Assembly (NCBI GenBank): GCA_001809325.1 | Contig: KV797076.1 | Coordinates: 1-43,234 of the forward strand | Origin: Neisseria sp. HMSC077D05 | Lineage (GTDB): Bacteria > Pseudomonadota > Gammaproteobacteria > Burkholderiales > Neisseriaceae | Direction: 5' to 3' | Length of the DNA: 43,234 nt | Shown here: one piece after another, positions 34,381 through 43,234 of the stretch | How the letters are laid out: each line of letters begins with the position of its first letter | Position numbering within the stretch: the first letter of the stretch is position 1 | Notes under the pieces: generated by a model | Told to the model about the DNA's origin: nothing | What the model saw: only the letters and a program-made list of their open reading frames with translations | Databases searched by the model: none | Program-made: the position numbers and the translations under genes

Positions 34381-35139
34381 TTATTGCTCGATACCGTTTT
34401 CACGCAATAGCTGGTGAATTTGCTGTTGGGCTTTATCTTCTTTCAGCAGCTGGATGAGTTGATCGCGAATCAGATCAAATGGCGGTGCTTGAGGGTCTTT
34501 TTGGACTTCGCTGATTTTAAACAGGAAGAACTTGTTTTCAATTTCAACAGGATTGTGAGTTACCTCTCCCCGATTCATTGGACCCAAGATGCCTGCAAGC
34601 GGTTGGCGCAGCTGTCTTGCCATGACGAAATCTTCAAATGCGGGTTGCTGATTCGGATATCGTTTCGTCAATTCTTCAAATGACAAGCCTTTCAAGAGCA
34701 ATTCTTGTGCTGCTCGTGCTTCTTCGGGCGTATCGAAGCTAACCTGCTGAATCTTGATCATACGGGTTTGCTGATCGTAAAACTTCAATAATTCAGCATT
34801 GCTGATTTCGGCAGTGCGCTTCAGATAGTCGGCATATTGCGCCGCGTAAAATTCCGCTTCCATAGTGAGGAATTGGTTGCGGACCTCGGGATCTTTATCC
34901 AATCCGGCTTTGAGTGCGGCATTTTTGAGAATTTCAATGCTTTGCAAGTGTTTGACGACTTCTTGGCGGATTGCTTTGCCGTCAGGCTGCTGCTTGGATT
35001 CAGGACGCTGTTTGGCTTGCTTGAGAATGCGGGCGACTTCGCTGTCTATGCGTGCCGGATCAATATCAGGCGCTTTGGCAACAGCGAATCCGGCAACAGC
35101 CGTCGCCATGATGACTGCGGCGGCAGTTTGGTATTTCAT
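34381..35139 (-). CDS. periplasmic SurA/parvulin-like protein (degenerate PPIase domain)
   Basis: The 252-aa protein has a signal peptide (MKYQTAAAVIMATAVAGFAVAKA) and a SurA-type N-terminal chaperone region with long helices (about 25-125). The following parvulin-like region (IKIQQVSFDTPEEARAAQELLLKGLSFEELTKRYPNQQPAFEDFVMARQL) lacks the usual glycine motif GG-LG, so isomerase activity is doubtful. It is the second of two related genes 20 bp apart on the minus strand and is probably a product of duplication. A role in outer-membrane protein folding is inferred from the family. Confidence 0.83.
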   Translation of the reverse strand: MKYQTAAAVIMATAVAGFAVAKAPDIDPARIDSEVARILKQAKQRPESKQQPDGKAIRQEVVKHLQSIEILKNAALKAGLDKDPEVRNQFLTMEAEFYAAQYADYLKRTAEISNAELLKFYDQQTRMIKIQQVSFDTPEEARAAQELLLKGLSFEELTKRYPNQQPAFEDFVMARQLRQPLAGILGPMNRGEVTHNPVEIENKFFLFKISEVQKDPQAPPFDLIRDQLIQLLKEDKAQQQIHQLLRENGIEQ

Positions 35140-35159
35140 TATAAAAACTCCGTGAACAG

Positions 35160-36023
35160 TTATTTAATTGTGGCTTTTTGCAACAGAGATTGGAGTGCTT
35201 CATCGACGCGGGAGGCTTGCAGGTCTTGGGCTATACTGCTTTTGGATTCGTCATAAGACGGAAGCTTTACATCCCGACGGTCGTTGACATAGAAGACGGC
35301 ATAGACGTCGCTGTCTTGCAGAGGCGTTGTAGTGTGCGCGCCTTTTTTCAAATCTTTAACTGCGGCATAGAGCGGGGGAACAGCCTCCTGCAAATCTTTT
35401 AAGGGAACATAACCTTGCTGGATGCCGCCCGCTTGTTTGGCGCGTTCATCTATTGAATATTGCTTCAGGACGGAGGCAAAGCTTTTCTTGGCATTTAAAT
35501 CAGAAATGGCTTTTTGGGCATCCGCTTGAGTGCGGGTAATAATTTCGCCCAGTTGTACTTCTTGAGTGCCTTTGTAGAAGTTGCTGAAATTATCGTAAGC
35601 GGTTTTGACGTCTTTTTCTTGAACAGGATTTTGACGGAGGACGTGAATCGCATAAGCTTGTCCAAGTAAATCGCTTTCAAATGCCGCCCATTCGGTTTTG
35701 AAATGTGCTTTTTTATCGGCACCTTGTTTTTTGGCGTCCGTACGGGCATGTTCCAAAGCTTGTTTGAATTCGGCGCTTTGGTCGAGTTTCAAGCGTTTAG
35801 CTTCTTGTGATACGACGGTATTGATGACTTGGCGCTCGGTCAGTTCTCTGCGCAGTTCGGGAGAATCGGGAATTTTGTTGTTTGCTGCACGCAGCGCGGC
35901 AACTTGGGCATCAATGACGCTGCTGTCGATGGTTTGTCCATTAACTGTAACTAAGGTTTGGGCAGAAAGGCTGCCGGAAACCAGAGCAGTCATCAGCATA
36001 GAGATGAGATATTTTTTCTTCAT
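35160..36023 (-). CDS. periplasmic peptidyl-prolyl isomerase, PpiC/parvulin type
   Basis: The 287-aa protein has a signal peptide ending ALVSGSLSAQT, then TLVTVNGQTIDSSVIDAQV, the standard SurA/PpiC opening. The parvulin domain (about 155-260) reads VQLGEIITRTQADAQKAI, ...AKQAGGIQQGYVPLKDLQEAVPPLYAAVKDLKKG..., and DVYAVFYVND, and keeps the central glycine motif. It probably assists folding of secreted or outer-membrane proteins. It precedes its degenerate relative and follows bolA on the minus strand. Confidence 0.88.
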   Translation of the reverse strand: MKKKYLISMLMTALVSGSLSAQTLVTVNGQTIDSSVIDAQVAALRAANNKIPDSPELRRELTERQVINTVVSQEAKRLKLDQSAEFKQALEHARTDAKKQGADKKAHFKTEWAAFESDLLGQAYAIHVLRQNPVQEKDVKTAYDNFSNFYKGTQEVQLGEIITRTQADAQKAISDLNAKKSFASVLKQYSIDERAKQAGGIQQGYVPLKDLQEAVPPLYAAVKDLKKGAHTTTPLQDSDVYAVFYVNDRRDVKLPSYDESKSSIAQDLQASRVDEALQSLLQKATIK

Positions 36024-36056
36024 GATTTTCTCTTGTTATGTCCAGTATGTCTGTAA

Positions 36057-36326
36057 TTAGTGGAAGTATTCGTCCGGAGTGGCCGCTTTGATGCTCAATG
36101 CGTGAATCAGCCCTTCGGAAAACAGATCGTGCAGTAAGGTTTTAATGGTGCGTTGGCGGTTGAGACGGCTGACACCGCCGAAAGCTTCGCTGACGACTAC
36201 GACCGTATAATGCCCGCCTCCTTTGTTTCCCGAGTGGCCCGCATGCAGATGGCTGTCATCCTGAAAGTCAAAAAAAACAGGATTCAACGTTTTCAGACGA
36301 CCTTCAATAGCCTCGCGCATATCCAT
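36057..36326 (-). CDS. bolA: BolA family protein
   Basis: BolA proteins pair with monothiol glutaredoxins in iron-sulfur trafficking or act as stress regulators. The 89-aa sequence has the signature FGGVSRLNRQRTIKTLLHDLF near 49-69 and HLHAGHSGNKGGGHYTVVVVS before it. The start codon overlaps the yciI stop by one base (TAATG). An uptake sequence at 36292-36303 encodes GRLKT near the N-terminus. Confidence 0.92.
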   Translation of the reverse strand: MDMREAIEGRLKTLNPVFFDFQDDSHLHAGHSGNKGGGHYTVVVVSEAFGGVSRLNRQRTIKTLLHDLFSEGLIHALSIKAATPDEYFH

Positions 36327-36616
36327 TATTTGAATACGGCTTTGAACGGTTTGATCAATACTTCTTCATAGACGCCCGCATCGACGTAAGGGTCTTTTTC
36401 CGCCCATTCTTGAGCGGCATCTAAAGATTCAAATTGAGCCACAATCAGACTGCCGGACACGCGCTCCGGATTGTCGGGAAGAGGGTTTGGGCCGGCAGTC
36501 AGAAGACGTCCTTCAGCCTTCAAAGCTTCCAAGCGTTGCAGATGGGCAGGGCGTGCCGCCATACGGGCTTCGTGTACATTATCGGCATCAGTGGCCAGGA
36601 GCATGTAATATTCCAT
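36326..36616 (-). CDS. yciI: YciI family protein
   Basis: YciI-like proteins are small ferredoxin-fold dimers of uncertain function. The ATG at 36616 is used because AGGA lies 6 nt upstream; the TTG at 36619 is too close to it. The 96-aa sequence has MEYYMLLATDADNVHEARMAARPAHLQRLEAL with the conserved His, GPNPLPDNPERVSGSLIVAQF with the conserved Asp region, and DPYVDAGVYEEVLIKPF. Start and yciB stop overlap (TGATG). Confidence 0.93.
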   Translation of the reverse strand: MEYYMLLATDADNVHEARMAARPAHLQRLEALKAEGRLLTAGPNPLPDNPERVSGSLIVAQFESLDAAQEWAEKDPYVDAGVYEEVLIKPFKAVFK

Positions 36617-37149
36617 CAACTATCCTTTTTGGGTAAATATCGGCTCAAATAGGAAAATTGAGCGATAAAGAAAACAAACAAAAAACCGGTAGAGCCGAAC
36701 ATTTTGTAATTTACCCATTGTTCTTTGAAGTGGGTAAACACAAACCAGTTGGCAATACCTAAGAAAATCATGAATGCGACCCAAGCATAAGTCAGTTTGC
36801 TCCAAACATGTTCGGGCAATTCCAACTCTTTGCCCATAGTCGCTTTTAATCCGTTTTTTCCGCTTAGATGGCTGATCAGCAAAACCAATGCGCCAATCCA
36901 GAACAAAACGGTCGGTTTCCACATGATAAAACGGTCATCATGAAGTAGAATGGTCGCGCCGCCGAATACGACGATCAGGATCAGGCCGACCCACTGCATC
37001 GTATCGAGTTTTTTGTATTTCAAGTAAGTAAAACCTGCCTGCAAAATGCCGAATACAACGGCAACCGCAGTCGCAGTAATCATGTTTTTCGTGATTGTGT
37101 AAGTCAGGAAAAACAAGATGACTGCCAATAAATCGCTTAAAACTTTCAT
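36616..37149 (-). CDS. yciB: inner-membrane septation protein A (YciB)
   Basis: YciB (IspZ) is a small polytopic inner-membrane protein connected with cell-envelope integrity and septation. The 177-aa sequence has five hydrophobic segments and the family signatures FLTYTITKNMITATAVAVVFGILQAGFTYLKYKK, FGGATILLHDDRFIMWKPTV and YKMFGSTGFLFVFFIAQFSYLSRYL. It heads the minus-strand operon yciB-yciI-bolA-PPIase-PPIase. Confidence 0.95.
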   Translation of the reverse strand: MKVLSDLLAVILFFLTYTITKNMITATAVAVVFGILQAGFTYLKYKKLDTMQWVGLILIVVFGGATILLHDDRFIMWKPTVLFWIGALVLLISHLSGKNGLKATMGKELELPEHVWSKLTYAWVAFMIFLGIANWFVFTHFKEQWVNYKMFGSTGFLFVFFIAQFSYLSRYLPKKDS

Positions 37150-37391
37150 AAATCAAACAAACAAAAAAGATGAAACCAATCGGCTAAACGCTAATCATAC
37201 AGGCAGCCTCACCTTTTTGCACCACCCTGGAAACGAAATTGCCGATGCAGGCGGGCAATAATCTAAAAAAGGGTTTAAAAAATGCCGTCGGGATGATAAA
37301 CTATGTTATCAGTAGATTTGTAAAAAAGAAACACAGAAATTACAAACCTGTTAATTTCTCGTTCGTTTCATTACTTAATTCATCGGATTAC

Positions 37392-37421
37392 TTGGCAGAC
37401 TGCGACTTTAGAAGATATCAT
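37392..37421 (+). promoter_or_regulatory. possible promoter of fimV/tspA
   Basis: TTGGCA (37392-37397) and TATCAT (37416-37421) are 18 bp apart, followed by a tandem CGTAATATAT/CGTAATATAC repeat (37424-37444). The rest of the 348-bp gap 37150-37497 shows nothing coding that I trust. Confidence 0.5.
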
Positions 37422-37497
37422 AACGTAATATATCGTAATATACGGTTAAGTATGTAGCAGTTCTAGCAGGGTTGTCATTTTACACAGGGGACAAGTT

Positions 37498-40071
37498 TTG
37501 AAAAACCATCATAAAATCAAATTAATCGCGGCATCTGTGGCCTTGGCAGTGTCGTTTGGTGCGAGCGCAGGGCTTGGCGGGCTGAATGTCCAATCCCATC
37601 TGGGCGAGCCGTTTTCAGGCAGTATCACCGTAACCGGTGACGAGGCTCAAGCGCTGTTGAAAGGCGGAAAAGCAACTGTTTCCAATAGCAATTTGCGTAC
37701 CAGTGTTCATAAGTCAGGCGACAAAGCAGTCGTGACCATCCGCTCAAACAAAGCGATTAAAGATCCTGTGTTGATTTTCCAAGTCGGCGCAGGTTCGCAA
37801 TCACGCGAATACACAGCCATCATTGATCCTGCGGGCTATTCCGGCAAAACGGATGGTTCAAGCCGCGCACGCAGTGAATCTGCATCTAATTCCAATTCTT
37901 CGGCTGACAACAATTCATACCATTCTCAATTTGATCGCCAAGCCGCGCGCGACCGCATCAATCGTGCGATACAAAACGGAAATCAAAGCGAAGCCGGTCG
38001 CAAGGAGGATGCAAAAAAAGATAAAAACAATACCAATAAAGCAGCGCAGGCTCAGCCATCAAGACAACAGCAACAACCTGCTGCCCGTGCCAATGGAACC
38101 GAGATTCGTTATGGCAAGCAACATTTGGTTCGTCAGGGTGAGACTCTGACTGAAATTGCTACCAAAATCCGCCCGCAAGGCATGACTGTCGAACAAACCA
38201 TACAGGCATTGGTTAAGGCAAATCCTGGTGTTTTCATCGGTAAAGATGCAGACCGTATGCTTGCAGGTAAAGTCTTGTACATTCCGATGCACAACGATAT
38301 GAAATCGACGGCATCCAAGCCTGCGCAAGTCAAACCTCCGGTTCAGGAAGGCAATAAGCCTCAAGCTCAAGGGTCGTCTGAAAAAGCGGGTAACACAACA
38401 ACTCCTACCGTAGCTCCTAAAGAGGTTCCGGTAGAAAGCACTAAAGTAGAAAATAAAAAAGAGGATAAAAAAGCTGAACCGGTACAAGAAGCCAAGCCTG
38501 AAAATAAACCGGCGGAAACGGCGGCTAGCGCTCCAGAGCAAAATAAAGCTGAAACAGGTGCAGCATCTGCGGAGCAAGTAAAAGTCCTGCCTGAACCAAA
38601 TGCATCGTCTGCAGTAGTAAACGCGGAACCCCAAGAAATTTCTCAGGCACAAGCTGACGTAGAAGCGCGTATTGCCTCGGCAGTTGCCACAGAAAAACAA
38701 CAACAAGAGGAAGCAGTTTCAGAAGACAGCGGTTTATGGCGCTGGTTGTTGATTGGTGGCGCAGCCTTTGCAGGTTTGTTCCTGCTGTTGTTCTTGTTGG
38801 GCAAACGTAAGAAATCCGCTGTCGCGCCTACGTCTGTTGTTGGTACGATAAATGAAGATGAGCAGGATGAAGACGATCTCGATATCAGTATCGAAGATGA
38901 TGTATTCCCAGCCGCTGCTGCACCACAACTGCAGCCACAACCACAAGCAGTAGTTCCGCAAACTGTCGTAGAAGCTCCTAAACCTGAAGAAGACGGTTTG
39001 GAAATTGAAGATGATTTCGATGATGAAGTATTCTTTAATGAGCCGACTCCTGTTGCCGAACCTGCACAAGAAAACGTCGATCTGGACCTGAACGAACTGG
39101 ACAATACTCAAGCCAGCATCGTGTCTAGTGCCGTAACCGTCGACGAAGAAACTGAAAAACGCCGTGATATCGATTGGGATACTGTCGAATCTACCGAAAG
39201 CGTATATGAGCCTGAGCCTGAAAATCCATATCAACACGTTGCTGTTGTAATGGAAGATAGAGCTGCTGAAGTAGAAGCAGTAGAAGCAGAGGCTGCTCAT
39301 GAGGAAGAGGCTCCATCCGTTTCCTCCTTTGTAGCAACATCTGTCCCATCTGATTCAGACGACCTGTCAGAAGCTCAGCCAGAAACACTGGAAGAAGAAC
39401 CCATTCCTTTTGACGTAGAGGTGGAAGAGCCTAAGTCAGAAACAATTGACGCAGTAGTAGAAGCAGAAGAAGTAGAAGCCAAATCCGAAGAATCGGAAGA
39501 GGGATGGGATTTCTTCGCAGAAGAGCCCAAAACGGCTAAAGCCATTGAGCCTTTCCCTGAATTAGGCGCACAAGAAGAAACGTCGTCTGAAATTGAAGTT
39601 GCAGACATACAAGAAGAAGTGTTGGCTGAAGTTGAAACAACAGATAAACAGGCAGATAGCTCTGGAGAAGCGCTGGATTTCGTCATTGAAGAAATTGAGC
39701 AGCCGCAAACTGAAGCCGATACTCAGCCGTTTGAAATTAAACAAGACGAACCTTTATCATTCCAAGATGGTGAAGATTTCAGTATTGAAAATACTCAAGA
39801 AGCCAGCGCTGACGAAACCATCGAATGGGAAAATCTGGGTGTTGAAGATACTACTGATAGCAGTAGTGAACATTCCGGTTTTGACTCAGGTTTCATCTCC
39901 GAGTCTGTCGGTATGACAGCTCCGCTGGAAGCTAAATACGATTTGGCCAAAATGTATGTCGAAATCGGCGACCCCGATGCCGCCCGCGAGACGTTGACCG
40001 AATTGCTGGATGAGGCAAGCGGTGAGATTCGTGATAAAGCCCAAGCATTGATGAACGAATTGAATGCCTAA
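37498..40071 (+). CDS. FimV/TspA family LysM-containing inner-membrane protein
   Basis: The meningococcal homologue TspA is a T-cell-stimulating protein affecting adhesion; FimV of Pseudomonas organises type IV pili and polar assembly. The 857-aa protein starts with TTG (AGGGG at 37486-37490, good spacing), has a signal peptide ending [10 protein letters not shown], and a FimV N-terminal domain ([19 protein letters not shown]). A LysM domain lies near 203-262 ([20 protein letters not shown]), then a Lys/Glu/Pro/Ala-rich linker, one membrane segment at about 413-437 ([24 protein letters not shown]), a long acidic cytoplasmic region, and the FimV C-terminal motif ([28 protein letters not shown]). 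Three uptake sequences lie inside the gene. Confidence 0.93.
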   Translation: MKNHHKIKLIAASVALAVSFGASAGLGGLNVQSHLGEPFSGSITVTGDEAQALLKGGKATVSNSNLRTSVHKSGDKAVVTIRSNKAIKDPVLIFQVGAGSQSREYTAIIDPAGYSGKTDGSSRARSESASNSNSSADNNSYHSQFDRQAARDRINRAIQNGNQSEAGRKEDAKKDKNNTNKAAQAQPSRQQQQPAARANGTEIRYGKQHLVRQGETLTEIATKIRPQGMTVEQTIQALVKANPGVFIGKDADRMLAGKVLYIPMHNDMKSTASKPAQVKPPVQEGNKPQAQGSSEKAGNTTTPTVAPKEVPVESTKVENKKEDKKAEPVQEAKPENKPAETAASAPEQNKAETGAASAEQVKVLPEPNASSAVVNAEPQEISQAQADVEARIASAVATEKQQQEEAVSEDSGLWRWLLIGGAAFAGLFLLLFLLGKRKKSAVAPTSVVGTINEDEQDEDDLDISIEDDVFPAAAAPQLQPQPQAVVPQTVVEAPKPEEDGLEIEDDFDDEVFFNEPTPVAEPAQENVDLDLNELDNTQASIVSSAVTVDEETEKRRDIDWDTVESTESVYEPEPENPYQHVAVVMEDRAAEVEAVEAEAAHEEEAPSVSSFVATSVPSDSDDLSEAQPETLEEEPIPFDVEVEEPKSETIDAVVEAEEVEAKSEESEEGWDFFAEEPKTAKAIEPFPELGAQEETSSEIEVADIQEEVLAEVETTDKQADSSGEALDFVIEEIEQPQTEADTQPFEIKQDEPLSFQDGEDFSIENTQEASADETIEWENLGVEDTTDSSSEHSGFDSGFISESVGMTAPLEAKYDLAKMYVEIGDPDAARETLTELLDEASGEIRDKAQALMNELNA

Positions 40072-40108
40072 TATCGGCAATTAAATCGAAATTAAACAAT
40101 GCTAAAAT

Positions 40109-40136
40109 AAAAGATGCCGTTTTTACGGCATCTTTT
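40109..40136 (+). terminator. terminator after fimV/tspA
   Basis: AAAAGATGCCGT and ACGGCATCTTTT form a perfect 12-bp stem with a TTTT loop and a short T-run. Confidence 0.9.
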
Positions 40137-40154
40137 ATTATTTTCAGACGACAT

Positions 40155-40973
40155 ATGGCTTTATATACAGAACCATCGCCCCTCAAACCCATACAAAGAT
40201 GGGCATTAACCCTGTCTTATGACGGTAGCCGATTTTACGGTTGGCAAAAACAAGCTGACGGTTTGCCAACCGTTCAGACGAGCTTGGAATACGCACTCAG
40301 CCAAATTGCGGGCGAAACCATTCGAACCATCGTTGCCGGACGAACCGACACAGGCGTACACGCGACTGCACAAGTCGTTCATTTCGATACCACAGTAGTC
40401 CGTCCAGAACAGGCATGGGTACGGGGCGTCAATGCCTATCTTCCTGAAGGTGTGGCTGTATTGTTCGCGCAGCAGGTTGCCCCACATTTTCACGCCCGCT
40501 TTGACGCATACGGTAGAAGGTATCGTTACCTTTTGGAATCATCTCCCGTCCGTTCCCCGATATTGCAAGGCAGAGTAGGGTGGACGCACCTCAAACTCGA
40601 TCCTGAAAAAATGCAGCAGGCAGCTCTATTATTAGAAGGCGAACATGATTTCTCCAGCTTTCGTGCTGCCGAATGCCAAGCAAAATCGCCCATTAAAACC
40701 TTATACAGCGCAAAAATCAGCGGTACACCACAATTCCTCAAATTAGACCTGCACGGCAATGCCTTTCTGCATCATATGGTGCGCAATATCATGGGGGCAT
40801 TGGTTTATGTTGGTAGCGGCAGGTTGAGCGTTTCCGAATTCCAAGCCTTAATTGAGGAACGCAGCCGATTAAAAGCACCGCCGACTTTTATGCCTGACGG
40901 GCTGTACCTGACCGGAGTGGATTATCCCTCCGAGTTCGCTATCATTCGTCCTGAAATGCCGGTATGGCTGTGA
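40155..40973 (+). CDS. truA: tRNA pseudouridine(38-40) synthase
   Basis: TruA converts uridines 38-40 in the anticodon arm of many tRNAs. The 272-aa protein begins with [19 protein letters not shown] near 15-33, has the catalytic aspartate D65 in GRTDTGVHA, and later [18 protein letters not shown]. The start codon directly follows an uptake-sequence variant (40143-40154), so no typical Shine-Dalgarno sequence is present. Its TGA stop at 40971-40973 abuts another uptake sequence. Confidence 0.96.
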   Translation: MALYTEPSPLKPIQRWALTLSYDGSRFYGWQKQADGLPTVQTSLEYALSQIAGETIRTIVAGRTDTGVHATAQVVHFDTTVVRPEQAWVRGVNAYLPEGVAVLFAQQVAPHFHARFDAYGRRYRYLLESSPVRSPILQGRVGWTHLKLDPEKMQQAALLLEGEHDFSSFRAAECQAKSPIKTLYSAKISGTPQFLKLDLHGNAFLHHMVRNIMGALVYVGSGRLSVSEFQALIEERSRLKAPPTFMPDGLYLTGVDYPSEFAIIRPEMPVWL

Positions 40974-41526
40974 GGTCGTCTGAAAACTAAGTGCGGACTT
41001 ATAGAGAATCTCTTTTTTAGTAATATCCAGTTTGCAGACAAAGTCCAAGCTGCCTTAATAAGGTTGCAGTGCCGCAAAATGGATAGTTTTACCGGTTCTT
41101 TGGGAAAGTAGGTGCGCAGGTTTTGTTTGCGCAAGTTGCAAAAGGTCGTCTGAAATCGCTACGCAGATTTCAGACGACCTCTTCTTTTGAGGAAACTGCG
41201 ATGTGGGCGATACTGATGCAGCGTCGGTGAAATCGCAAATCCAAAGAGCAGAAGTATCTTAAAGATATGAGTATTTCCAATGTGTTATAAATTGGATGCT
41301 ATTAAGAAAGCGCATATTTAAGCCCGCCTATTCATTCATTTGCCTGATTTAGCCAAAAAACAACAGCCAATCTTTAAAAACGACCGTTTGGGAAAAGTAT
41401 GTTGTAAAAATGCAAATGATGAATAGGGCAATATTACGCCATGATTTATAAGGAAAATATTGTGAGACATCTATTGTGGTGCGGGTGTTGTGGGGTGAAG
41501 TGCTAAGTAGGGGGAGTGAATAAAGT
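40974..41526. other. intergenic region with an inverted uptake-sequence hairpin
   Basis: The 684-bp gap between truA and the porin gene contains a single uptake sequence at 40973-40984 and an inverted pair (AGGTCGTCTGAAATC at 41143-41157, GATTTCAGACGACCT at 41166-41180). The part 41180-41526 is AT-rich and shows no gene that I can support. Confidence 0.6.
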
Positions 41527-41555
41527 TTGTTTTTTTAGAGAGGAACAATTATAGT
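41527..41555 (+). promoter_or_regulatory. possible porin promoter
   Basis: TTGTTT (41527-41532) and TATAGT (41550-41555) are 17 bp apart, with a run of seven or more T residues from 41530. The leader would be about 95 nt long and contains the inverted repeat GGAATC-GCT-GATTCC near 41566-41580. Confidence 0.5.
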
Positions 41556-41657
41556 AAGAGTCATGGAATCGCTGATTCCAGCGATAATGTAAAGCCTAAG
41601 CGGATTCTATCCGAGTCTGCTTAAGTTATTTCTTCACGATAGAAAAGGAATACAGCA

Positions 41658-42755
41658 ATGAAAAAATCTCTGATTGCTCTGACTCTGGCAGCTTTGCCTG
41701 TTGCAGCTATGGCTGATGTGACTCTGTACGGTCAAGTTAAAGCCGGTGTGGAAATTTCTCGTAAAAAAGAAACTACTAACCATGTAAGCAAAGCAAACAA
41801 AACTGCAACTGAAATTGCTGACTTCGGTTCCCGCATCGGTTTCAAAGGTCACGAACATCTGAGCAACAACCTGAACGCTATTTGGCAAGTAGAACAAAAT
41901 ACTTCTGTTGCCGGTACTGACAGCGGTTGGGGTACTCGTGAATCTTTCATCGGTTTGGAAGGCGGCTTCGGTAAAATCCGTGCTGGTAAACTCAACACTA
42001 CTCTGAAAGATAGCAGCGACAGCATCGATCCTTGGGAATCTAGCGATGCAAATGCTGATGTTCTGCAACTGGGTACATTAAAACGTGTAGACGATCGTAA
42101 AGTATCTGTTCGCTACGACTCTCCTGTATTTGGTGGTTTCAGTGCAAGCGTTCAATATCAACCTCGTGACAATGCTAATCCTAGCGACAAGCATAATCAT
42201 TCTGTTAAGAGCGGTGCCTCTTACCACGCTGGTTTGAACTATGAAAATTCCGGTTTCTTTGGTCGTTATGCAGGTAAATTTGCAAAACATGATTTGGAAA
42301 AGGCAGATCGTGAAGATGTATCAGCTGCACGCCGAGCTGGCAACTTCGACTTGGAAGTTGGTGATGTAACTGGTGTTGGTGTTAAAGATCATCAAACTCA
42401 TCGTTTAGTTGCTGGTTACGATGCAAACAATGTTTTGGTTGCTGTTGCTGGTCAATATGATGCATCTAAAAATGCCAACTCTGGTGCGAAAAACGAACGT
42501 ACTGAAGTTGCTGCAACTGCCGGTTACCGTATGGGTAACGTAATGCCTCGTCTGTCTTACGCTCACGGCTTCAAAGCTAAAGAAGACGGCGTGAAACAAG
42601 CTAACAGCCAATACAACCAAGTAATCGTTGGTGCTGACTACGACTTCTCTAAACGCACTTCTGCCCTGATTTCTGCCGGTTGGTTGAAAGAAGGTAAAGG
42701 TGGCGAAAAAACTGAATCTACCGCTGGTATGGTTGGTCTGCGTCACAAATTCTAA
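41658..42755 (+). CDS. PorB-like major outer-membrane porin
   Basis: Neisserial porins are trimeric 16-stranded barrels that allow diffusion of small solutes. The 365-aa precursor has a signal peptide cleaved after AAMA, a mature start [42 protein letters not shown], the PEFG-like [13 protein letters not shown] near the eyelet, and the terminal GMVGLRHKF ending in Phe. Codons favour highly expressed usage at both ends, while the central loops (about 42,060-42,480) are more AT-rich and presumably variable. AAGGAATACAGCA precedes the start. Confidence 0.95.
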   Translation: MKKSLIALTLAALPVAAMADVTLYGQVKAGVEISRKKETTNHVSKANKTATEIADFGSRIGFKGHEHLSNNLNAIWQVEQNTSVAGTDSGWGTRESFIGLEGGFGKIRAGKLNTTLKDSSDSIDPWESSDANADVLQLGTLKRVDDRKVSVRYDSPVFGGFSASVQYQPRDNANPSDKHNHSVKSGASYHAGLNYENSGFFGRYAGKFAKHDLEKADREDVSAARRAGNFDLEVGDVTGVGVKDHQTHRLVAGYDANNVLVAVAGQYDASKNANSGAKNERTEVAATAGYRMGNVMPRLSYAHGFKAKEDGVKQANSQYNQVIVGADYDFSKRTSALISAGWLKEGKGGEKTESTAGMVGLRHKF

Positions 42756-42776
42756 TCTGATACGATTAGTCTAAAT

Positions 42777-42803
42777 AAAGAGCCTGCTTTATGCAGGCTC
42801 TTT
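42777..42803 (+). terminator. terminator of the porin gene
   Basis: AAAGAGCCTGC and GCAGGCTCTTT form a perfect 11-bp stem with a 5-nt loop and a T-run. Confidence 0.93.
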
Positions 42804-43051
42804 TGTCGTTTGAATGATGTGTGTTTAATTGGATGTGTAGAGGCTGGAAATTTGAATTCGGTAGGTGGATGCTTAAATCAGACTTTCCTGTTGTGTTAGT
42901 GGGGGCTAAATATCAGACATATAGGGTGGGTTAATTTCAAAGTGGTTTCAAGTCAAAATAGGGGCTTGGTCTGCCATCATTCGCACGGCTGTGGAACTAT
43001 GGATAGGATTCAGTTTGTTGGTTCTTGCAAGGCTTGTGTATTCTTCAAGAT

Positions 43052-43084
43052 GAATCTCCGTCTGTAAGGGTTAAGGAGATTTTT
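43052..43084 (+). terminator. terminator-like hairpin in the right-hand spacer
   Basis: AATCTCC (43053-43059) pairs with GGAGATT (43075-43081), followed by T residues. The loop is 15 nt. The spacer 42804-43051 shows nothing else except TATAGGGTGGGTTAA at 42920-42934, which resembles a damaged CREE end. Confidence 0.4.
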
Positions 43085-43098
43085 CGATTCCAATTCAT

Positions 43099-43194
43099 TA
43101 TTGTGGGTTAAATTTAAGCCGGTATGGTGTTGCCTGGTTTGGGTTCAAAGAGGATGTTCCCTAAGGTGCTGACGTATCAGTTGAATCGGGTTTG
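43099..43194. mobile_element. decayed CREE, left part
   Basis: TATTGTGGGTTAA at 43099-43111 matches the CREE terminal repeat at 11 of 13 positions. The following bases track the complete element at 1994-2149 in order: TTTAAGCCGGTATGG, GTTGCC, TTCAAAGAGG, CTAAGGTGCTGA and TTGAATCGG. The copy stops at about two thirds of its length where a new terminal repeat begins. Confidence 0.7.
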
Positions 43195-43234
43195 TATAGT
43201 GAATTAAATTTAAACCAGTACGGCGCTGCCTCGC
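43195..43234. mobile_element. CREE, truncated by the window end
   Basis: TATAGTGAATTAA followed by ATTTAAACCAGTACGGCGC and TGCCTCGC is nearly identical to the start of the element at 1994-2149. The remainder lies beyond the window. Confidence 0.85.

Noticed and set aside
37239-37457. 72-codon frame upstream of fimV/tspA
   Set aside because: It spans the probable promoter, has no ribosome site and no recognisable features.

Overview
The window is chromosomal DNA from a commensal Neisseria. Three things support this. The 12-base DNA uptake sequence AGGTCGTCTGAA, the dialect usually called AG-mucDUS and linked to the N. mucosa/sicca/macacae group, occurs dozens of times. A complete Correia element (CREE) lies near the left end and at least one more lies at the right end. 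The gene content is neisserial throughout: the dcw cluster, tonB-exbB-exbD, the petABC order, TspA/FimV, a PorB-like porin and NsrR. The species-group assignment is an inference from the uptake-sequence dialect.

Left part (1-15 kb): aroK and aroB are followed by a CREE, then tRNA-Ala(GGC) and tRNA-Met(CAT) on the minus strand with their own promoter and terminator, then a MidA/NDUFAF7-like methyltransferase gene. The division and cell-wall cluster follows: mraZ, rsmH, ftsL, ftsI (penA), murE, three non-canonical genes (an AT-rich orphan, an M23 lipoprotein and a Dca-like membrane protein), murF and mraY. The mraZ promoter carries three 10-bp-spaced TGGG-type boxes suited to MraZ autoregulation. 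The cluster stops at mraY; murD and ftsW do not follow.

Middle part (14-25 kb): avtA; katA with a 23-codon ORF upstream; mscL; fabI; a 14-TM MFS exporter; a TfpX/TfpZ-type pilin accessory gene; and a TerC-CBS-CorC membrane protein. The last has a structured leader consisting of a promoter, a closing helix, a 19-codon ORF and a terminator-like hairpin made of a different uptake-sequence dialect. metR and a Nif3-family gene follow.

Respiratory and iron part (25-35 kb): the cytochrome bc1 genes petABC, in which petB has an unusually long and AT-rich C-terminus; tonB-exbB-exbD with a Fur box upstream; and a nitrosative-stress group (nsrR, a hemerythrin-like gene with an apparently leaderless promoter and a palindromic operator, and nnrS).

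Right part (34-43 kb): a minus-strand run of yciB, yciI, bolA and two parvulin-like periplasmic genes with two stop/start overlaps; then fimV/tspA with a TTG start, truA and a major porin gene. The last 140 bases hold a decayed CREE interrupted or abutted by a fresh one that runs off the window. Most convergent or 3' gene ends carry inverted pairs of uptake sequences that form terminators. No CRISPR array, complete insertion sequence or prophage was seen.
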